Shown here in pieces: positions 7,459 through 16,477 of a stretch of 41,797 bases of DNA. Numbering within the stretch: position 1 is the stretch's first letter; every line of letters starts with the position of its first letter. A model generated the notes under the pieces. That model worked only from the letters and a program-made list of their open reading frames with translations, was not told where the DNA came from and searched no databases. Where the stretch lies: positions 1 to 41,797 of the forward strand of contig JAJXTO010000024.1 in NCBI GenBank assembly GCA_021783695.1, in the 5' to 3' direction. The position numbers and the translations under genes were made by a program. This stretch comes from Pseudomonadota bacterium. Lineage in GTDB: Bacteria; Pseudomonadota; Gammaproteobacteria; Burkholderiales; Burkholderiaceae_C.

Positions 7459-9417
7459 ATGAGCGAACTCCAACCCCGCCCCAAGCGCACCACAGCGCGT
7501 CCCTCAGGGGCCAGCGCAACCGCACGCAGGCAGCCCGCCCTGAAACTGGCTGCTGGGGCGGCTGGCGCAGGTCTGGCCGGAGCGCCCGCAACGGAACCCG
7601 CGCCGTCTCCCGCCGCCGCGCCGCAGACAGCCATTCCCCTGCCGCCCTCCGCCGCAGCGCCTCTCCTTCCGCCCGACCGCGAGCAGGCCCAGCGCGAGAT
7701 GATCGACCGCGCCATCCACGCGCTGTCGGCCAGGGCCACGCTGGGGTTGTCTCCGGCTGCACTCGGCCTGGCTTTTGCCGATTGGGCCATGCACATGGCG
7801 GCTTCGCCCGGCAAGCAGGCCAGTCTGGCGGCGCAGGCGCTGCAGATGCAGGGCCAGTGGCTGCGCTACGCCGCCGCGCTGGGCGCGCACGCGCTGCGCG
7901 TGGACCGCACGCCCTGCCCGGACTGTGTCACGCCACCGGCCACCGACCGACGCTTTGCCGCGCCGCAGTGGCAACAGTTTCCGTTCAATCTCACTGCGCA
8001 GCGCTTTCTGCTGCGCGAACAACTGGTCGATGCCGCGGCGCACGGCGTGCGCGGAGTGTCGCCGCACCACGAGCAGGTCGTGGCCTTCATGGCGCGGCAG
8101 TGGATGGACATGCTCTCGCCCAGCAATTTTTTCTGGACCAACCCCGAAGTGCTGGAGCGCACCCTGACCAGCGGCGGCGCCAATCTGGCACAAGGCCTGC
8201 GCAACTGGCAGGACGACGCCCAGCGCCTGCTGGACAAACGCCCCCCGGCTGGCGTGGAGCGGTTCCGGCCCGGCCATGAAGTGGCCGTTACCCCGGGCAA
8301 GGTGGTCCTGCGCAACCGGCTGATGGAACTCATCCAGTACAGCCCGGCCACGCCCAAAGTGCAGGCCGAGCCGGTGCTCATCATCCCGGCGTGGATCATG
8401 AAGTACTACATCCTCGACCTGTCGCCGCAGAATTCTTTGGTGAAGTTTCTGGTCGATCAGGGCCACACGGTGTTCATGGTGTCGTGGAAAAACCCGACCG
8501 CCGAAGACCGTGACCTGGGCATGGACGACTACCTGCGTCTCGGCCCCTTTGCCGCGCTCGACGCGGTGACCGCCATCGTGCCGGGCCGCAAGGTGCATGC
8601 CGCGGGCTACTGTCTGGGCGGCACGCTGCTGTCCATCGCCGCGGCGGCGCTGGCCAGACGCGGCGATGAGCGGCTGGCGAGCATCAGCCTGTTTGCCGCG
8701 CAGACCGATTTCACCGAGGCCGGCGAGCTCACCCTGTTCACCGACGAGAGCCAGATCAGCTTCCTGGAAGACCTGATGTGGTCACAAGGCTACCTGGACA
8801 CCACGCAGATGGCTGGCTCTTTCCAGATGCTGCGCTCGTCCGACCTGATCTGGTCGCGCATGATGCGCGACTACCTCATGGGCGAACGCACGCCGATGAA
8901 CGACCTGATGGCCTGGAACGCCGATGCCACCCGCATGCCCTACCGCATGCACAGCGAATACCTGCGCAACCTCTACCTGCGCAACGCCCTGGCCGAGGGA
9001 CATTACAAGGTGGATGGCAAGTCGGTGGCGGTGGAAAACGTCACCACGCCGTGGTTCGTCGTCGGCACCGAAACCGACCATGTCGCGCCGTGGAAGTCGG
9101 TCTACAAAATCCATCTGCTGGCCGACTCCGAAGTGACCTTCGTGCTCACCAGCGGGGGGCACAACGCCGGCATCGTCAGCGAGCCGGGACATCCCCGCCG
9201 CCATTACCGCTGGGCTCTGCATCCGGGTGGCCGCCCCTACACCGACCCCGATCACTGGGTGCCATTGGCGCAGGCAGAACAAGGCTCGTGGTGGCCGCGC
9301 TGGGCGCGCTGGCTGGCGGCAAAAGGCAGCGGCGAACAGACCGACCCACCGGCTTGCGGCAGCGTGGACCATCCGCCGCTGGCCAACGCCCCCGGCGAGT
9401 ATGTGCTGCAGCGCTGA
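7459..9417 (+). CDS. phaC: Class I poly(3-hydroxyalkanoate) synthase PhaC
   Basis: PhaC polymerises (R)-3-hydroxyacyl-CoA into storage polyester at the granule surface, releasing CoA. The 652-residue product has an Ala/Pro-rich extension (about residues 1-75), then the PhaC N-terminal domain and an alpha/beta-hydrolase catalytic domain. The lipase-like box GYCLGG holds catalytic C385. The expected partners are D540 (in GTETDHVAPW) and H568 (in SGGHNAGI). Class I enzymes are usually near 580-600 residues, and the extra length is the low-complexity N-terminus. The start at 7459 has a strong AAGGAGAG site. It heads a run of five closely spaced plus-strand genes. No phaA, phaB or phasin gene is nearby, so this is probably a secondary PHA synthase tied to the Pta-AckA module. 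Confidence 0.95.
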   Translation: MSELQPRPKRTTARPSGASATARRQPALKLAAGAAGAGLAGAPATEPAPSPAAAPQTAIPLPPSAAAPLLPPDREQAQREMIDRAIHALSARATLGLSPAALGLAFADWAMHMAASPGKQASLAAQALQMQGQWLRYAAALGAHALRVDRTPCPDCVTPPATDRRFAAPQWQQFPFNLTAQRFLLREQLVDAAAHGVRGVSPHHEQVVAFMARQWMDMLSPSNFFWTNPEVLERTLTSGGANLAQGLRNWQDDAQRLLDKRPPAGVERFRPGHEVAVTPGKVVLRNRLMELIQYSPATPKVQAEPVLIIPAWIMKYYILDLSPQNSLVKFLVDQGHTVFMVSWKNPTAEDRDLGMDDYLRLGPFAALDAVTAIVPGRKVHAAGYCLGGTLLSIAAAALARRGDERLASISLFAAQTDFTEAGELTLFTDESQISFLEDLMWSQGYLDTTQMAGSFQMLRSSDLIWSRMMRDYLMGERTPMNDLMAWNADATRMPYRMHSEYLRNLYLRNALAEGHYKVDGKSVAVENVTTPWFVVGTETDHVAPWKSVYKIHLLADSEVTFVLTSGGHNAGIVSEPGHPRRHYRWALHPGGRPYTDPDHWVPLAQAEQGSWWPRWARWLAAKGSGEQTDPPACGSVDHPPLANAPGEYVLQR

Positions 9418-9445
9418 CCCGCAACACCCTTCCCCGAGCCCATCC

Positions 9446-10900
9446 ATGACCGACACCATCTGCAACCGCACCTTCGACGAAATCGCCCCCGGCGACCGCG
9501 CCACGCTGCAGCGCACCCTCACACCGAACGACATTTCCACCTTCGCCGTGATGTCGGGCGACGCCAATCCCTCGCATGTGGACGCGGAATTCGCCCGCAG
9601 CACACCGTTTCATCAAGTGGTGGCGCATGGCATGTGGAGCGGCGCGCTGCTGTCCAACCTGCTCGGCACCGAACTGCCGGGGCCGGGCACGATCTACGTC
9701 GACCAGTCGCTGTCGTTTCATCAGCAGGTGATGCTGGGCGACACCGTCACCGTCTCGGTCACGGCGCGCGAAAAGTTCGCAGAGACCCACCGCATCCGCT
9801 TCGACTGCGCCGTGGTCAACCAGCGCGGCGAGACCGTCGTCTCCGGCCATGCGCTGGTGCAGGCGCCCACGGAAAAAATCTGCCGTCCTCGCACCCATCT
9901 GCCGCAACTGCATCTGGTCGATCCGGGCCAGCGCCTGCTCGCGCTGGTGGCCAAGGCGCGCGCCGGTTGCGCCGGCCTGCGCCCGATGCGCGTGGCCGTG
10001 GTGCACCCGGTCAATGCCGTCTCCATCCAGGGCGCCATCGACGCGGCCCAAGCCGGGCTGATCGAGCCGGTGTGGATCGGCCCCGAAGCCCGCATCCGCG
10101 CCGCCGCCGACGCCGCCGGCATCGACCTCTCTCCCTGGCAGCTCCTGCCCACCGAGCACAGCCACGCCGCCGCCGCGCTGGCGGTGGAACTTGCGCGCAG
10201 CGGCAAGGTGGGCGCGCTGATGAAAGGCGCGCTGCACACCGACGAACTGATGCACGCCGTGTTTGACGCCCAGAACGGACTGCGTACCGGGCGCCGCGCC
10301 AGCCATGTGTTCGTCATCGACGCCCCCGCGGCCGACCGCCTGCTGTTCATCACCGACGCGGCAATCAACATCGACCCCGATCTCGACACCAAGCGCGACA
10401 TTGCGCAAAACGCCATCGACCTGGCACAGGCGCTGGGCATCGCCACGCCGCGCATGGCCCTGCTCGCCGCGATAGAAACCGTCAATGCCAATATGCCGGC
10501 GACCCTGCACGCCGCCGCGCTGTGCAAAATGGCAGACCGCGGGCAGATCACCGGCGCCATCCTCGACGGGCCACTGGCGTTCGACAACGCCATCTCGCTG
10601 GCCGCGGCCAAAACCAAGGGCATCACCTCGCCCGTGGCCGGTGTGGCCGACATCCTGCTCACGCCTGACCTGGAGTCGGGCAACATGCTGGCCAAGCAGC
10701 TCGAATACCTTGGCGGCGCCACCATCGCCGGACTGGTGATCGGCACCCGCGTGCCCATCATCCTCACCAGCCGGGCTGACGGCGTGGAGGCACGGCTGGC
10801 GTCCTGCGCACTGGCCGTGCTGCAGCGCCAGGCTCTGCTGCGCGCCGCAGGCCAGCTCGACGCCACCGTCGCCGCGCCCGACAAGGCGCAGGCCGCCTGA
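9446..10900 (+). CDS. Bifunctional (R)-enoyl-CoA hydratase / phosphate acyltransferase
   Basis: The 484-residue product joins two enzymes. Residues about 1-150 are a MaoC-like hot-dog hydratase with the catalytic signature DANPSHVD. It would interconvert enoyl-CoA and (R)-3-hydroxyacyl-CoA, which is PhaC substrate. Residues about 170-475 are a phosphate acetyl/butyryltransferase domain, with LMKGALHTDELMHAVF and a C-terminal KQLEYLGGATIAGLVIGTRVPIILTSRAD. It converts acyl-CoA plus phosphate to acyl phosphate. The gene starts 28 bases after phaC, and ackA follows after 8 bases. The fusion supplies both neighbours: hydroxyacyl-CoA to PhaC and acyl phosphate to the kinase. Which acyl chain lengths it uses cannot be read from sequence. 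Confidence 0.93.
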   Translation: MTDTICNRTFDEIAPGDRATLQRTLTPNDISTFAVMSGDANPSHVDAEFARSTPFHQVVAHGMWSGALLSNLLGTELPGPGTIYVDQSLSFHQQVMLGDTVTVSVTAREKFAETHRIRFDCAVVNQRGETVVSGHALVQAPTEKICRPRTHLPQLHLVDPGQRLLALVAKARAGCAGLRPMRVAVVHPVNAVSIQGAIDAAQAGLIEPVWIGPEARIRAAADAAGIDLSPWQLLPTEHSHAAAALAVELARSGKVGALMKGALHTDELMHAVFDAQNGLRTGRRASHVFVIDAPAADRLLFITDAAINIDPDLDTKRDIAQNAIDLAQALGIATPRMALLAAIETVNANMPATLHAAALCKMADRGQITGAILDGPLAFDNAISLAAAKTKGITSPVAGVADILLTPDLESGNMLAKQLEYLGGATIAGLVIGTRVPIILTSRADGVEARLASCALAVLQRQALLRAAGQLDATVAAPDKAQAA

Positions 10901-10908
10901 GGACCGCC

Positions 10909-12117
10909 ATGTCCGTCCCCACCCTGCTCTGTCTCAACACCGGATCGGCCAGCCTGAAATTCGCCCTGTTCCGCCTGGCCGACTGCGCAGGCGCACAGTT
11001 GCCGACGGCGCAACTGCGCGGCGAGATCGACAGCCACGGCGGCCAGGCCACGCTGCGCTGGACGGACGCGGCAGGACAGACGCACCGCGCCGCTTCGGCC
11101 GAGCCGCGCGGCGAGATTGCCGCCGAAGTCGACGCCCTGCTCGACACCCTCATCACCCCGGCCGGTCATGGGCCGATTGCTGCGGTGGCACATCGCATCG
11201 TGCATGGCGGCACGCGCTACACCAGCGCGCAGCGCATTACACCCGAGGTGCGCGCCGCGCTCGACGCCCTTCGCAGCCTCGCCCCGCTGCACCAGGGGCC
11301 GGGCCTCGCCGGGGTGGACGCCGCCACCGCCCGCCTGCCCGCCGTGCCGCAGGTCGCCTGCTTCGACACCGCGTTTCACGCCACGCAGTCCGACCTGTCG
11401 CGGCGCTACGCCATCCCGCGCGACTGGCACGACAAAGGCTTCAAGCGTTACGGCTTTCATGGCCTGTCCTGTGACGCCATCACCCACAAGCTGCCGCCGC
11501 TGCTGGGCGCGCGCGCGCAAGGCGCCGTGGTGGTGGCTCATCTGGGGGGCGGCGCCAGTCTGTGCGGCATGCGGCAGTTGCGCAGTGTGGCCACCACCAT
11601 GGGGTTCACCGCGCTCGACGGCGTGGTCATGTCCACCCGCAGCGGCGCCATCGACCCCGGCCTGGTGCTGCACTGGATCACCGAAGAACACCTCGATGCG
11701 CAGCAGATCGCCGCCATGCTCTACCACGACAGCGGTCTCAAGGGCGTATCCGGCCTGAGCGGCGACCTGCGCACCCTGGAGGCCAGTGCCGACCCGCACG
11801 CCCGCGAGGCCATTGCCGTTTTTGCCGCCAGCGTGGTGCATCACATCGGTGCGCTGGCCGCCGACATCGGCGGACTGGACGCGCTGGTGTTCACCGGCGG
11901 CATCGGCACGCACAGCGCCCGCATCCGGCAGGAAGTGTGCAGCGCCCTGTCGTGGCTGGGGCTGCGGCTGGACCCGCTGGCCAACGCCGCCGGACAGCCC
12001 TGCATTACCCACGGCGACAGCCCAGTGTCGGCCTACGCCCTGCCCACCGACGAAGAAGGCGTGATGGCGCTGCAAGCCGCGGCGCTGTTGTCGCCGCCAA
12101 CACCCACCACGTCCTGA
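10909..12117 (+). CDS. ackA: Acetate (acyl) kinase
   Basis: Acetate kinase transfers phosphate from acetyl phosphate to ADP, giving ATP and acetate. With the upstream phosphotransacetylase it completes substrate-level phosphorylation from acetyl-CoA. The 402-residue product has the family N-terminus (LCLNTGSASLKFALF), then HRIVHGGTRYT, the arginine/aspartate segment CFDTAFHATQ, KRYGFHGLS, the glycine-rich HLGGGASLCG, and FTGGIGTHSARIR near the C-terminus. Length is typical. It begins 8 bases after the preceding stop, with GAGGA spanning the stop codon, so translation is probably coupled. A propionate- or butyrate-preferring variant cannot be excluded. Confidence 0.95.
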   Translation: MSVPTLLCLNTGSASLKFALFRLADCAGAQLPTAQLRGEIDSHGGQATLRWTDAAGQTHRAASAEPRGEIAAEVDALLDTLITPAGHGPIAAVAHRIVHGGTRYTSAQRITPEVRAALDALRSLAPLHQGPGLAGVDAATARLPAVPQVACFDTAFHATQSDLSRRYAIPRDWHDKGFKRYGFHGLSCDAITHKLPPLLGARAQGAVVVAHLGGGASLCGMRQLRSVATTMGFTALDGVVMSTRSGAIDPGLVLHWITEEHLDAQQIAAMLYHDSGLKGVSGLSGDLRTLEASADPHAREAIAVFAASVVHHIGALAADIGGLDALVFTGGIGTHSARIRQEVCSALSWLGLRLDPLANAAGQPCITHGDSPVSAYALPTDEEGVMALQAAALLSPPTPTTS

Positions 12118-12132
12118 TCACGGCGAGGCACC

Positions 12133-13560
12133 ATGACTTCAACCGATTTCCTCACGCCCCTGGATCACATTCCCGACGCCGTCGATGTGCTGGTGCTCGG
12201 CGCGGGCGGCGCGGGCTACCCCGGCGCGTTTTTTCTTGCCAGGGCCGGGCTGTCGGTGCTGATGGTCGATCCCATCGGCAACCTCGGCGGCGACTGTCTG
12301 GCCGAGGGCTGCGTGCCGTCCAAGGCGGTGCGCGAGGCGGCGCTGGTGCGCGGTCTGGCCGACAAGTTCGACGGCTTCGGCCTGCGCGGCAGCAAGCCCG
12401 CAGTGGACTGGCCCGCGGTGCTGGCGCACAAAGACCGGGTACAGCACACGCGCTACGCCCAGCATGCGCAGGAGATCGCGCAAAGCGGCGTGGCCTTTGT
12501 GCGAGGGCGCGGAGTCATCGCCGCGGCCGACCGGGCGCGCATCGACGCTGACCACGGCGCCTCGCGCACGGTGCGCTTTCGCCATCTGCTGCTGGGCACC
12601 GGCTCGGCGCCCGCGCGCCTGCCCATCCTCGGCGCCGAACTGGCGCTGACGTCGCACGACCTGTTCCGTCTCGGTGCCGACCTGCCGCTGCCGCGCCACC
12701 TGGTGGTCATCGGCGGCGGCTATATCGGCGTGGAGACGGCTTCGATGCTGCAGGCGCTGGGCGTGGCCTGCACCGTGCTGGAGTTTGCGCCGCAGGTGCT
12801 GCCCGGTTTCGACGCCGAGCTGGCCGATTTTCTGCACACCAGTCTCGCCCAGCGTGTGCGCATCGAGCGGGCCGCGCAGGTGCTCAGCATCGCGCGCGAT
12901 GGCGGCGGTTTTCATGTGCGCTACAAGCAGGGCGGCGGCGAGCGCAGCGTGCAGGGCGATGCCGTGCTCATGGCCACCGGCCGTGTGCCGGTTCTGCCCG
13001 AAGGCGTGGAGCATCTGGGACTCGCACTGGAGCGCGGCCATGTGGTGGTGGATGAAACGCTGCGCACGTCCAACCCGCAGGTCTGGGCGCCCGGTGATGT
13101 CAACGGCCGCAGCATGCTGTTTCATTCCGCCGTGCGCCAAAGCCTGGTGGCGGCGCACTGCATCGCCGCCGGCGGGCAGGCGGTGGACCGCATGCACTTC
13201 GACGCTGTGCCCATGACGGTGTTCACCGAGCCGGAGCTGGCGCATGTCGGCCAGACCTCCGCGCAGGCGGAGGCCGCGCTCGGCGCCGCGGCGGTGGCGG
13301 TCACCCGCTACGACTATGCGCAGGACTCGCGGGCGCAGATTTACGGCGAGACGCAGGGCTTCATCAAACTCGTGTTCAGCCGCGCCGACGCCCGTCTGCT
13401 GGGCGCGCAGATCGCCGGCATGGACGCGGCCCAGCTCATCGCCCCGCTGGCCCTGGCGCTGGAGTGCGGACTCACCGCCGCCGCCCTGGCCGAGGCCGTG
13501 TTTCCGCACCCCATGCTCAGCGAAGGCCTCAACAAGTCGGCGCGCGCGTTCAGGCCGTAG
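12133..13560 (+). CDS. Dihydrolipoamide dehydrogenase-like flavoprotein disulfide reductase
   Basis: This is a 475-residue class I pyridine nucleotide-disulfide oxidoreductase. It shows FAD binding (VLVLGAGGAGYPGAFFLARAG), the redox-active pair C55/C60 in GGDCLAEGCVPSK, NAD binding (LVVIGGGYIGVETASMLQALG), a second FAD contact (VWAPGDVNG), and a C-terminal HPMLSE carrying the catalytic His-Glu pair. Lipoamide dehydrogenases usually read GGTCLNxGCIPSK, so the loop here is a variant. No E1/E2 dehydrogenase genes accompany it. It lies 15 bases after ackA and 21 before the ATPase gene, so it belongs to the low-oxygen module. Its disulfide or quinone partner is unknown, and the E3 role is not proven. 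Confidence 0.85.
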   Translation: MTSTDFLTPLDHIPDAVDVLVLGAGGAGYPGAFFLARAGLSVLMVDPIGNLGGDCLAEGCVPSKAVREAALVRGLADKFDGFGLRGSKPAVDWPAVLAHKDRVQHTRYAQHAQEIAQSGVAFVRGRGVIAAADRARIDADHGASRTVRFRHLLLGTGSAPARLPILGAELALTSHDLFRLGADLPLPRHLVVIGGGYIGVETASMLQALGVACTVLEFAPQVLPGFDAELADFLHTSLAQRVRIERAAQVLSIARDGGGFHVRYKQGGGERSVQGDAVLMATGRVPVLPEGVEHLGLALERGHVVVDETLRTSNPQVWAPGDVNGRSMLFHSAVRQSLVAAHCIAAGGQAVDRMHFDAVPMTVFTEPELAHVGQTSAQAEAALGAAAVAVTRYDYAQDSRAQIYGETQGFIKLVFSRADARLLGAQIAGMDAAQLIAPLALALECGLTAAALAEAVFPHPMLSEGLNKSARAFRP

Positions 13561-13581
13561 CGCAATGCAAAGAGGCCGCAC

Positions 13582-15969
13582 ATGACCACCCCACCAGGCG
13601 CACAGACTGGAACACGCCCAGCGCAGACCGCCGACTTGCCGGCAACCGATCCGGCCAGAGGCCTGAGCGCCGCCGACGCCGCAGCACGCCTGGCGCGCTT
13701 CGGCCCCAACGCCATTGCTGACCAGAGCATCCCGGCGTGGCGGCAATTGCTGCTCAAGTTCTGGGCGCCGGTTCCGTGGATGCTCGAAGCCGTCATCGTG
13801 CTGCAGGTTCTGCTCGGGCGCGGGCTGGAAGCACTGGTGATTACCGTGCTGCTGGTGTTCAACGCCGTGGTCGCCTTCGTGCAGGAACAGCGCGCCAAGG
13901 ACGCGCTCGCGCTGCTGCGCAAGCAGCTGCATGTCAGCGCCCGCGTGCTGCGCGATGCGCAGTGGCAGCAGATTGCCGCCGAGCAGGTGGTGCCGGGCGA
14001 TGTGGTGCACATCCGCGCCGGTGACATCGTGCCGGCCGATCTGCTGCTGTTCGACGGCGCGGTGTCGCTCGACCAGGCCGCGCTGACCGGCGAATCGCTG
14101 CCGGTGGACGCGGGCAAGGACAAGCCGGCCTACACCGGCGCCATCGTGCGTCAGGGCGAGGCCAGCGGCACGGTCAGCGCCACCGGCGCGCACACCTACT
14201 TCGGCCACACCGCCGAGCTGGTGCGCTCATCCAGCGCGCCCAGCCATATGCAGCGCACCATCTTTGCCATCGTCAAGCGGCTGGTGCTGTTCGACGCGGG
14301 GCTGGTGGCGCTGGTCATCGGCTTCGCGCTGTGGCATCACCTGCCGCTGCTCGATACCGCGGTGTTTGCGCTGATGCTGCTGGTGGCCTCGGTGCCGGTC
14401 GCCCTGCCCGCCACCTACACCCTGGCCACCGCGGTGAGCAGCCAGTGGCTGGCGCATCAGGGCGTACTGGTCACGCGCCTGCCCGCGGTGGAAGAAGCCG
14501 CGGCGATGGACACCCTGGTGTCCGACAAGACCGGCACCCTCACGCAGAACAGTCTGCGCTACGCCGGGGCCGTGGCGCTGGCGCCAGGCGCGGATGAAAA
14601 CGCCGTGCTGCGCGCCGCCGCGCTGGCCAGCGACGCCGCCACGCAAGATCCGCTCGACCTGGCCGTGCTCGCCCCGGCGCGCGAACGCGGGCTGCTGGAC
14701 GGCGCCCCGGTGCGCAACGGCTTCCATCCCTTCGACCCCGCCACGCGGCGCAGCGAAGGTCTCTACACCGTGGACGGTCAGCCCTGGCGCGCGGTGAAAG
14801 GCGCCGCCACCATCATCGGCCCCTTGTGCAGTCTGGATGCCGCGCAGCAGACCGCGCTCGACGCCGCGGAAAGACAGCTCGCCGTCGGCGGCGCCCGCGT
14901 TCTTGCGGTGGCGACGGGACACGGCGACGCGCTGCAATTGCTCGGCGTGGTCGGCCTGTCCGATCCGCCCCGGCCCGACGCCGCCGATCTCATCGCCCGC
15001 ATCAAGCAGCTTGGCGTGCGCGTGTGCATGGCCACCGGCGACGCCGAGGAAACCGCCCGCGCCATCGGCGCCCAACTCGGCCTGGGCACGCGGGTGTGCC
15101 ACATCCAGCAGGGCGCCGCGCTCGATCCAGCGCAATGCGATCTCTACGCCCGCGTGCTGCCGGAGGACAAACACCACATCGTCGCCGCGCTGCAGAAGGC
15201 AGGCCATGTCACCGGCATGACCGGTGACGGCGTCAACGACGCCCCGGCGCTGCGTCAGGCCGAGATGGGTATTGCCGTGGCCAGCGCCACCGATGTGGCC
15301 AAGGCCGCAGCTGGCGTGGTGCTCACCGATCCTGGACTGGGCGGCGTGCTCACCGTGGTGCGCGCCGGGCGGCAGGTGCACCGGCGCATGCTGACCTACA
15401 CCCTCAACAAGGTGCTGCGCACGCTGGAAATCGTGCTCTTTCTCACCTTCGGCCTGCTGCTCACCGGGCACTTCGTCATCTCACCGCTGCTCATCGTGCT
15501 GATGCTGTTCGCCAACGACTTTGCCACCATGAGCATTGCCACCGACCGTGTGCAGCCCGCCGCGCTGCCGCAGCGCTGGCAGGTGCGCAAGCTGATGGGC
15601 ACGTCCATCGTGCTGGCCGCGCTCAGCCTGCTGTTCGCCGCAGGTCTGTATGTCTGGGCACAGGCGCAGGGCCTGAGTCTGGCGCAGTTGCAGACCGTGG
15701 TGTTCCTCATCCTGGTGTTCGGCAATCAGGCCGGCATCTACCTGCTGCGCAGCGACGGCCCGTTGTGGCAGCTCGCGCCATCGCGCTGGATGGCGGCGGC
15801 CAGCATCGGCGATGTGCTCATCGTCTGTCTGCTGGCTGGGTATGGGGTGCTGATGGCCGCACTGCCCTGGCTGGCGGTGGGCGTGATTGCTCTGGCCACG
15901 CTGATCTTCACCCTGCTGCTGGACGCGCTGCTCAAACGTCCACTGTTCCGTCATTTCGCCATTGTCTGA
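13582..15969 (+). CDS. P-type ATPase of the plasma-membrane H+-pump type (P3A)
   Basis: This 795-residue P-type ATPase most resembles proton pumps. In order it has a short N-terminal cation-ATPase domain (GLSAADAAARLARFGPNAI), the first membrane helices, an actuator domain with TGES, and the phosphorylation site DKTGTLTQN with D315. A compact nucleotide domain follows, then the hinge motif MTGDGVNDAPAL, and a C-terminal block of about six helices. There is no heavy-metal-binding domain or CPC motif, which argues against a copper/zinc pump. AGAGG at 13570-13574 is the likely ribosome site. It is the last intact gene of the phaC operon. ATP from acetate kinase could power it to hold proton-motive force when respiration stops; that role is inferred. 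Confidence 0.88.
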   Translation: MTTPPGAQTGTRPAQTADLPATDPARGLSAADAAARLARFGPNAIADQSIPAWRQLLLKFWAPVPWMLEAVIVLQVLLGRGLEALVITVLLVFNAVVAFVQEQRAKDALALLRKQLHVSARVLRDAQWQQIAAEQVVPGDVVHIRAGDIVPADLLLFDGAVSLDQAALTGESLPVDAGKDKPAYTGAIVRQGEASGTVSATGAHTYFGHTAELVRSSSAPSHMQRTIFAIVKRLVLFDAGLVALVIGFALWHHLPLLDTAVFALMLLVASVPVALPATYTLATAVSSQWLAHQGVLVTRLPAVEEAAAMDTLVSDKTGTLTQNSLRYAGAVALAPGADENAVLRAAALASDAATQDPLDLAVLAPARERGLLDGAPVRNGFHPFDPATRRSEGLYTVDGQPWRAVKGAATIIGPLCSLDAAQQTALDAAERQLAVGGARVLAVATGHGDALQLLGVVGLSDPPRPDAADLIARIKQLGVRVCMATGDAEETARAIGAQLGLGTRVCHIQQGAALDPAQCDLYARVLPEDKHHIVAALQKAGHVTGMTGDGVNDAPALRQAEMGIAVASATDVAKAAAGVVLTDPGLGGVLTVVRAGRQVHRRMLTYTLNKVLRTLEIVLFLTFGLLLTGHFVISPLLIVLMLFANDFATMSIATDRVQPAALPQRWQVRKLMGTSIVLAALSLLFAAGLYVWAQAQGLSLAQLQTVVFLILVFGNQAGIYLLRSDGPLWQLAPSRWMAAASIGDVLIVCLLAGYGVLMAALPWLAVGVIALATLIFTLLLDALLKRPLFRHFAIV

Positions 15970-16114
15970 AGGGGGCTGCATGGCGGCGATGCTGGCCGCG
16001 CGCGTTCCCGACAAGATCGTCAGTCTGGTGCTGGCCGCCTCACCCATCGCCCCCCATGCAGGCATCGGCCCGCTGGGCACGATGGTCCAGCAAAGCCCGA
16101 TGCGTTTCTATGTC
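15962..16114 (+). pseudogene. 5'- and 3'-truncated alpha/beta-hydrolase fragment
   Basis: About 50 codons read like the middle of an alpha/beta hydrolase. SEGGCMAAML resembles a nucleophile elbow, and it is followed by VPDKIVSLVLAASPI and QSPMRFYVAEF. The fragment has no proper start (only a TTG inside the ATPase tail), and its homology begins immediately at the ATPase stop codon. It ends abruptly where transposase-like sequence on the opposite strand begins. The pattern resembles PhaC/PhaZ-like hydrolases that can accompany PHA genes, but the exact family is uncertain. It is best read as a leftover of a deleted fifth or sixth gene of the module. Confidence 0.55.
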
Positions 16115-16477
16115 GCCGAGTTCGGCAGCCAACTTGTCGCGGCTCCAGTGCGTCGAGCCGTGCGACGGCTTGTGCCTGAGCGTGCGATTGAGAACCCGCG
16201 CTTCGCGCTTGGCCACGGTTGCATTGGCGCCACCCGGGATGCCTCGCGTTCGTACCGGCCTCTTGCTCAAAAAACGGTTCGACCAGCGCGAGAGAAATCG
16301 CGACTCACATTCGAGCCTGCACAGGATCGTCTCACGCGACGCGCCGTCATCAAGCTTGAGAATCCACTTCGATCTGCGTCCACCGGCCAAGCGCATCGCC
16401 CGGCTGCGCACGATTGCCTCCAGTTGATCTCGCCCTGCCCCGCTCAGTTCATTTTGCCCATGCCCCCGTTTCCCCAT
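16115..16477 (-). pseudogene. Decayed IS630-family transposase, N-terminal fragment
   Basis: Read on the minus strand from an ATG at 16477, this stretch gives ELSGAGRDQLEAIVRSR, LKLDDGASRETILCRL, LSRWSNRFLSK and then RVLNRTLRHKPSHGSTHWS and RDKLAAELG. This is the layout of the IS630 helix-turn-helix region and the linker before the DDE domain. Normally hydrophobic positions are substituted, the RFL...-PGG linker looks frameshifted, and the whole catalytic domain is missing, so it cannot be active. Homology stops near 16115, where the hydrolase stub begins. Its outer side ends near the CTAG that contains the stop of the DUF192 gene, compatible with the TA target preference of IS630 elements. 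No inverted-repeat pair was found. Confidence 0.7.

Noticed and set aside
9721-12075. 784-codon minus-strand frame opposite pta and ackA
   Set aside because: It is an antisense artefact of high GC; both plus-strand genes show all family motifs.
12139-14208. 689-codon minus-strand frame opposite the Lpd-like and ATPase genes
   Set aside because: It has no recognisable domain and spans two well-supported genes on the other strand.
13582-15969. Heavy-metal P1B ATPase for the module's pump
   Set aside because: It lacks an N-terminal metal-binding CxxC domain and a CPC-type membrane motif; the layout fits a P3A proton pump better.
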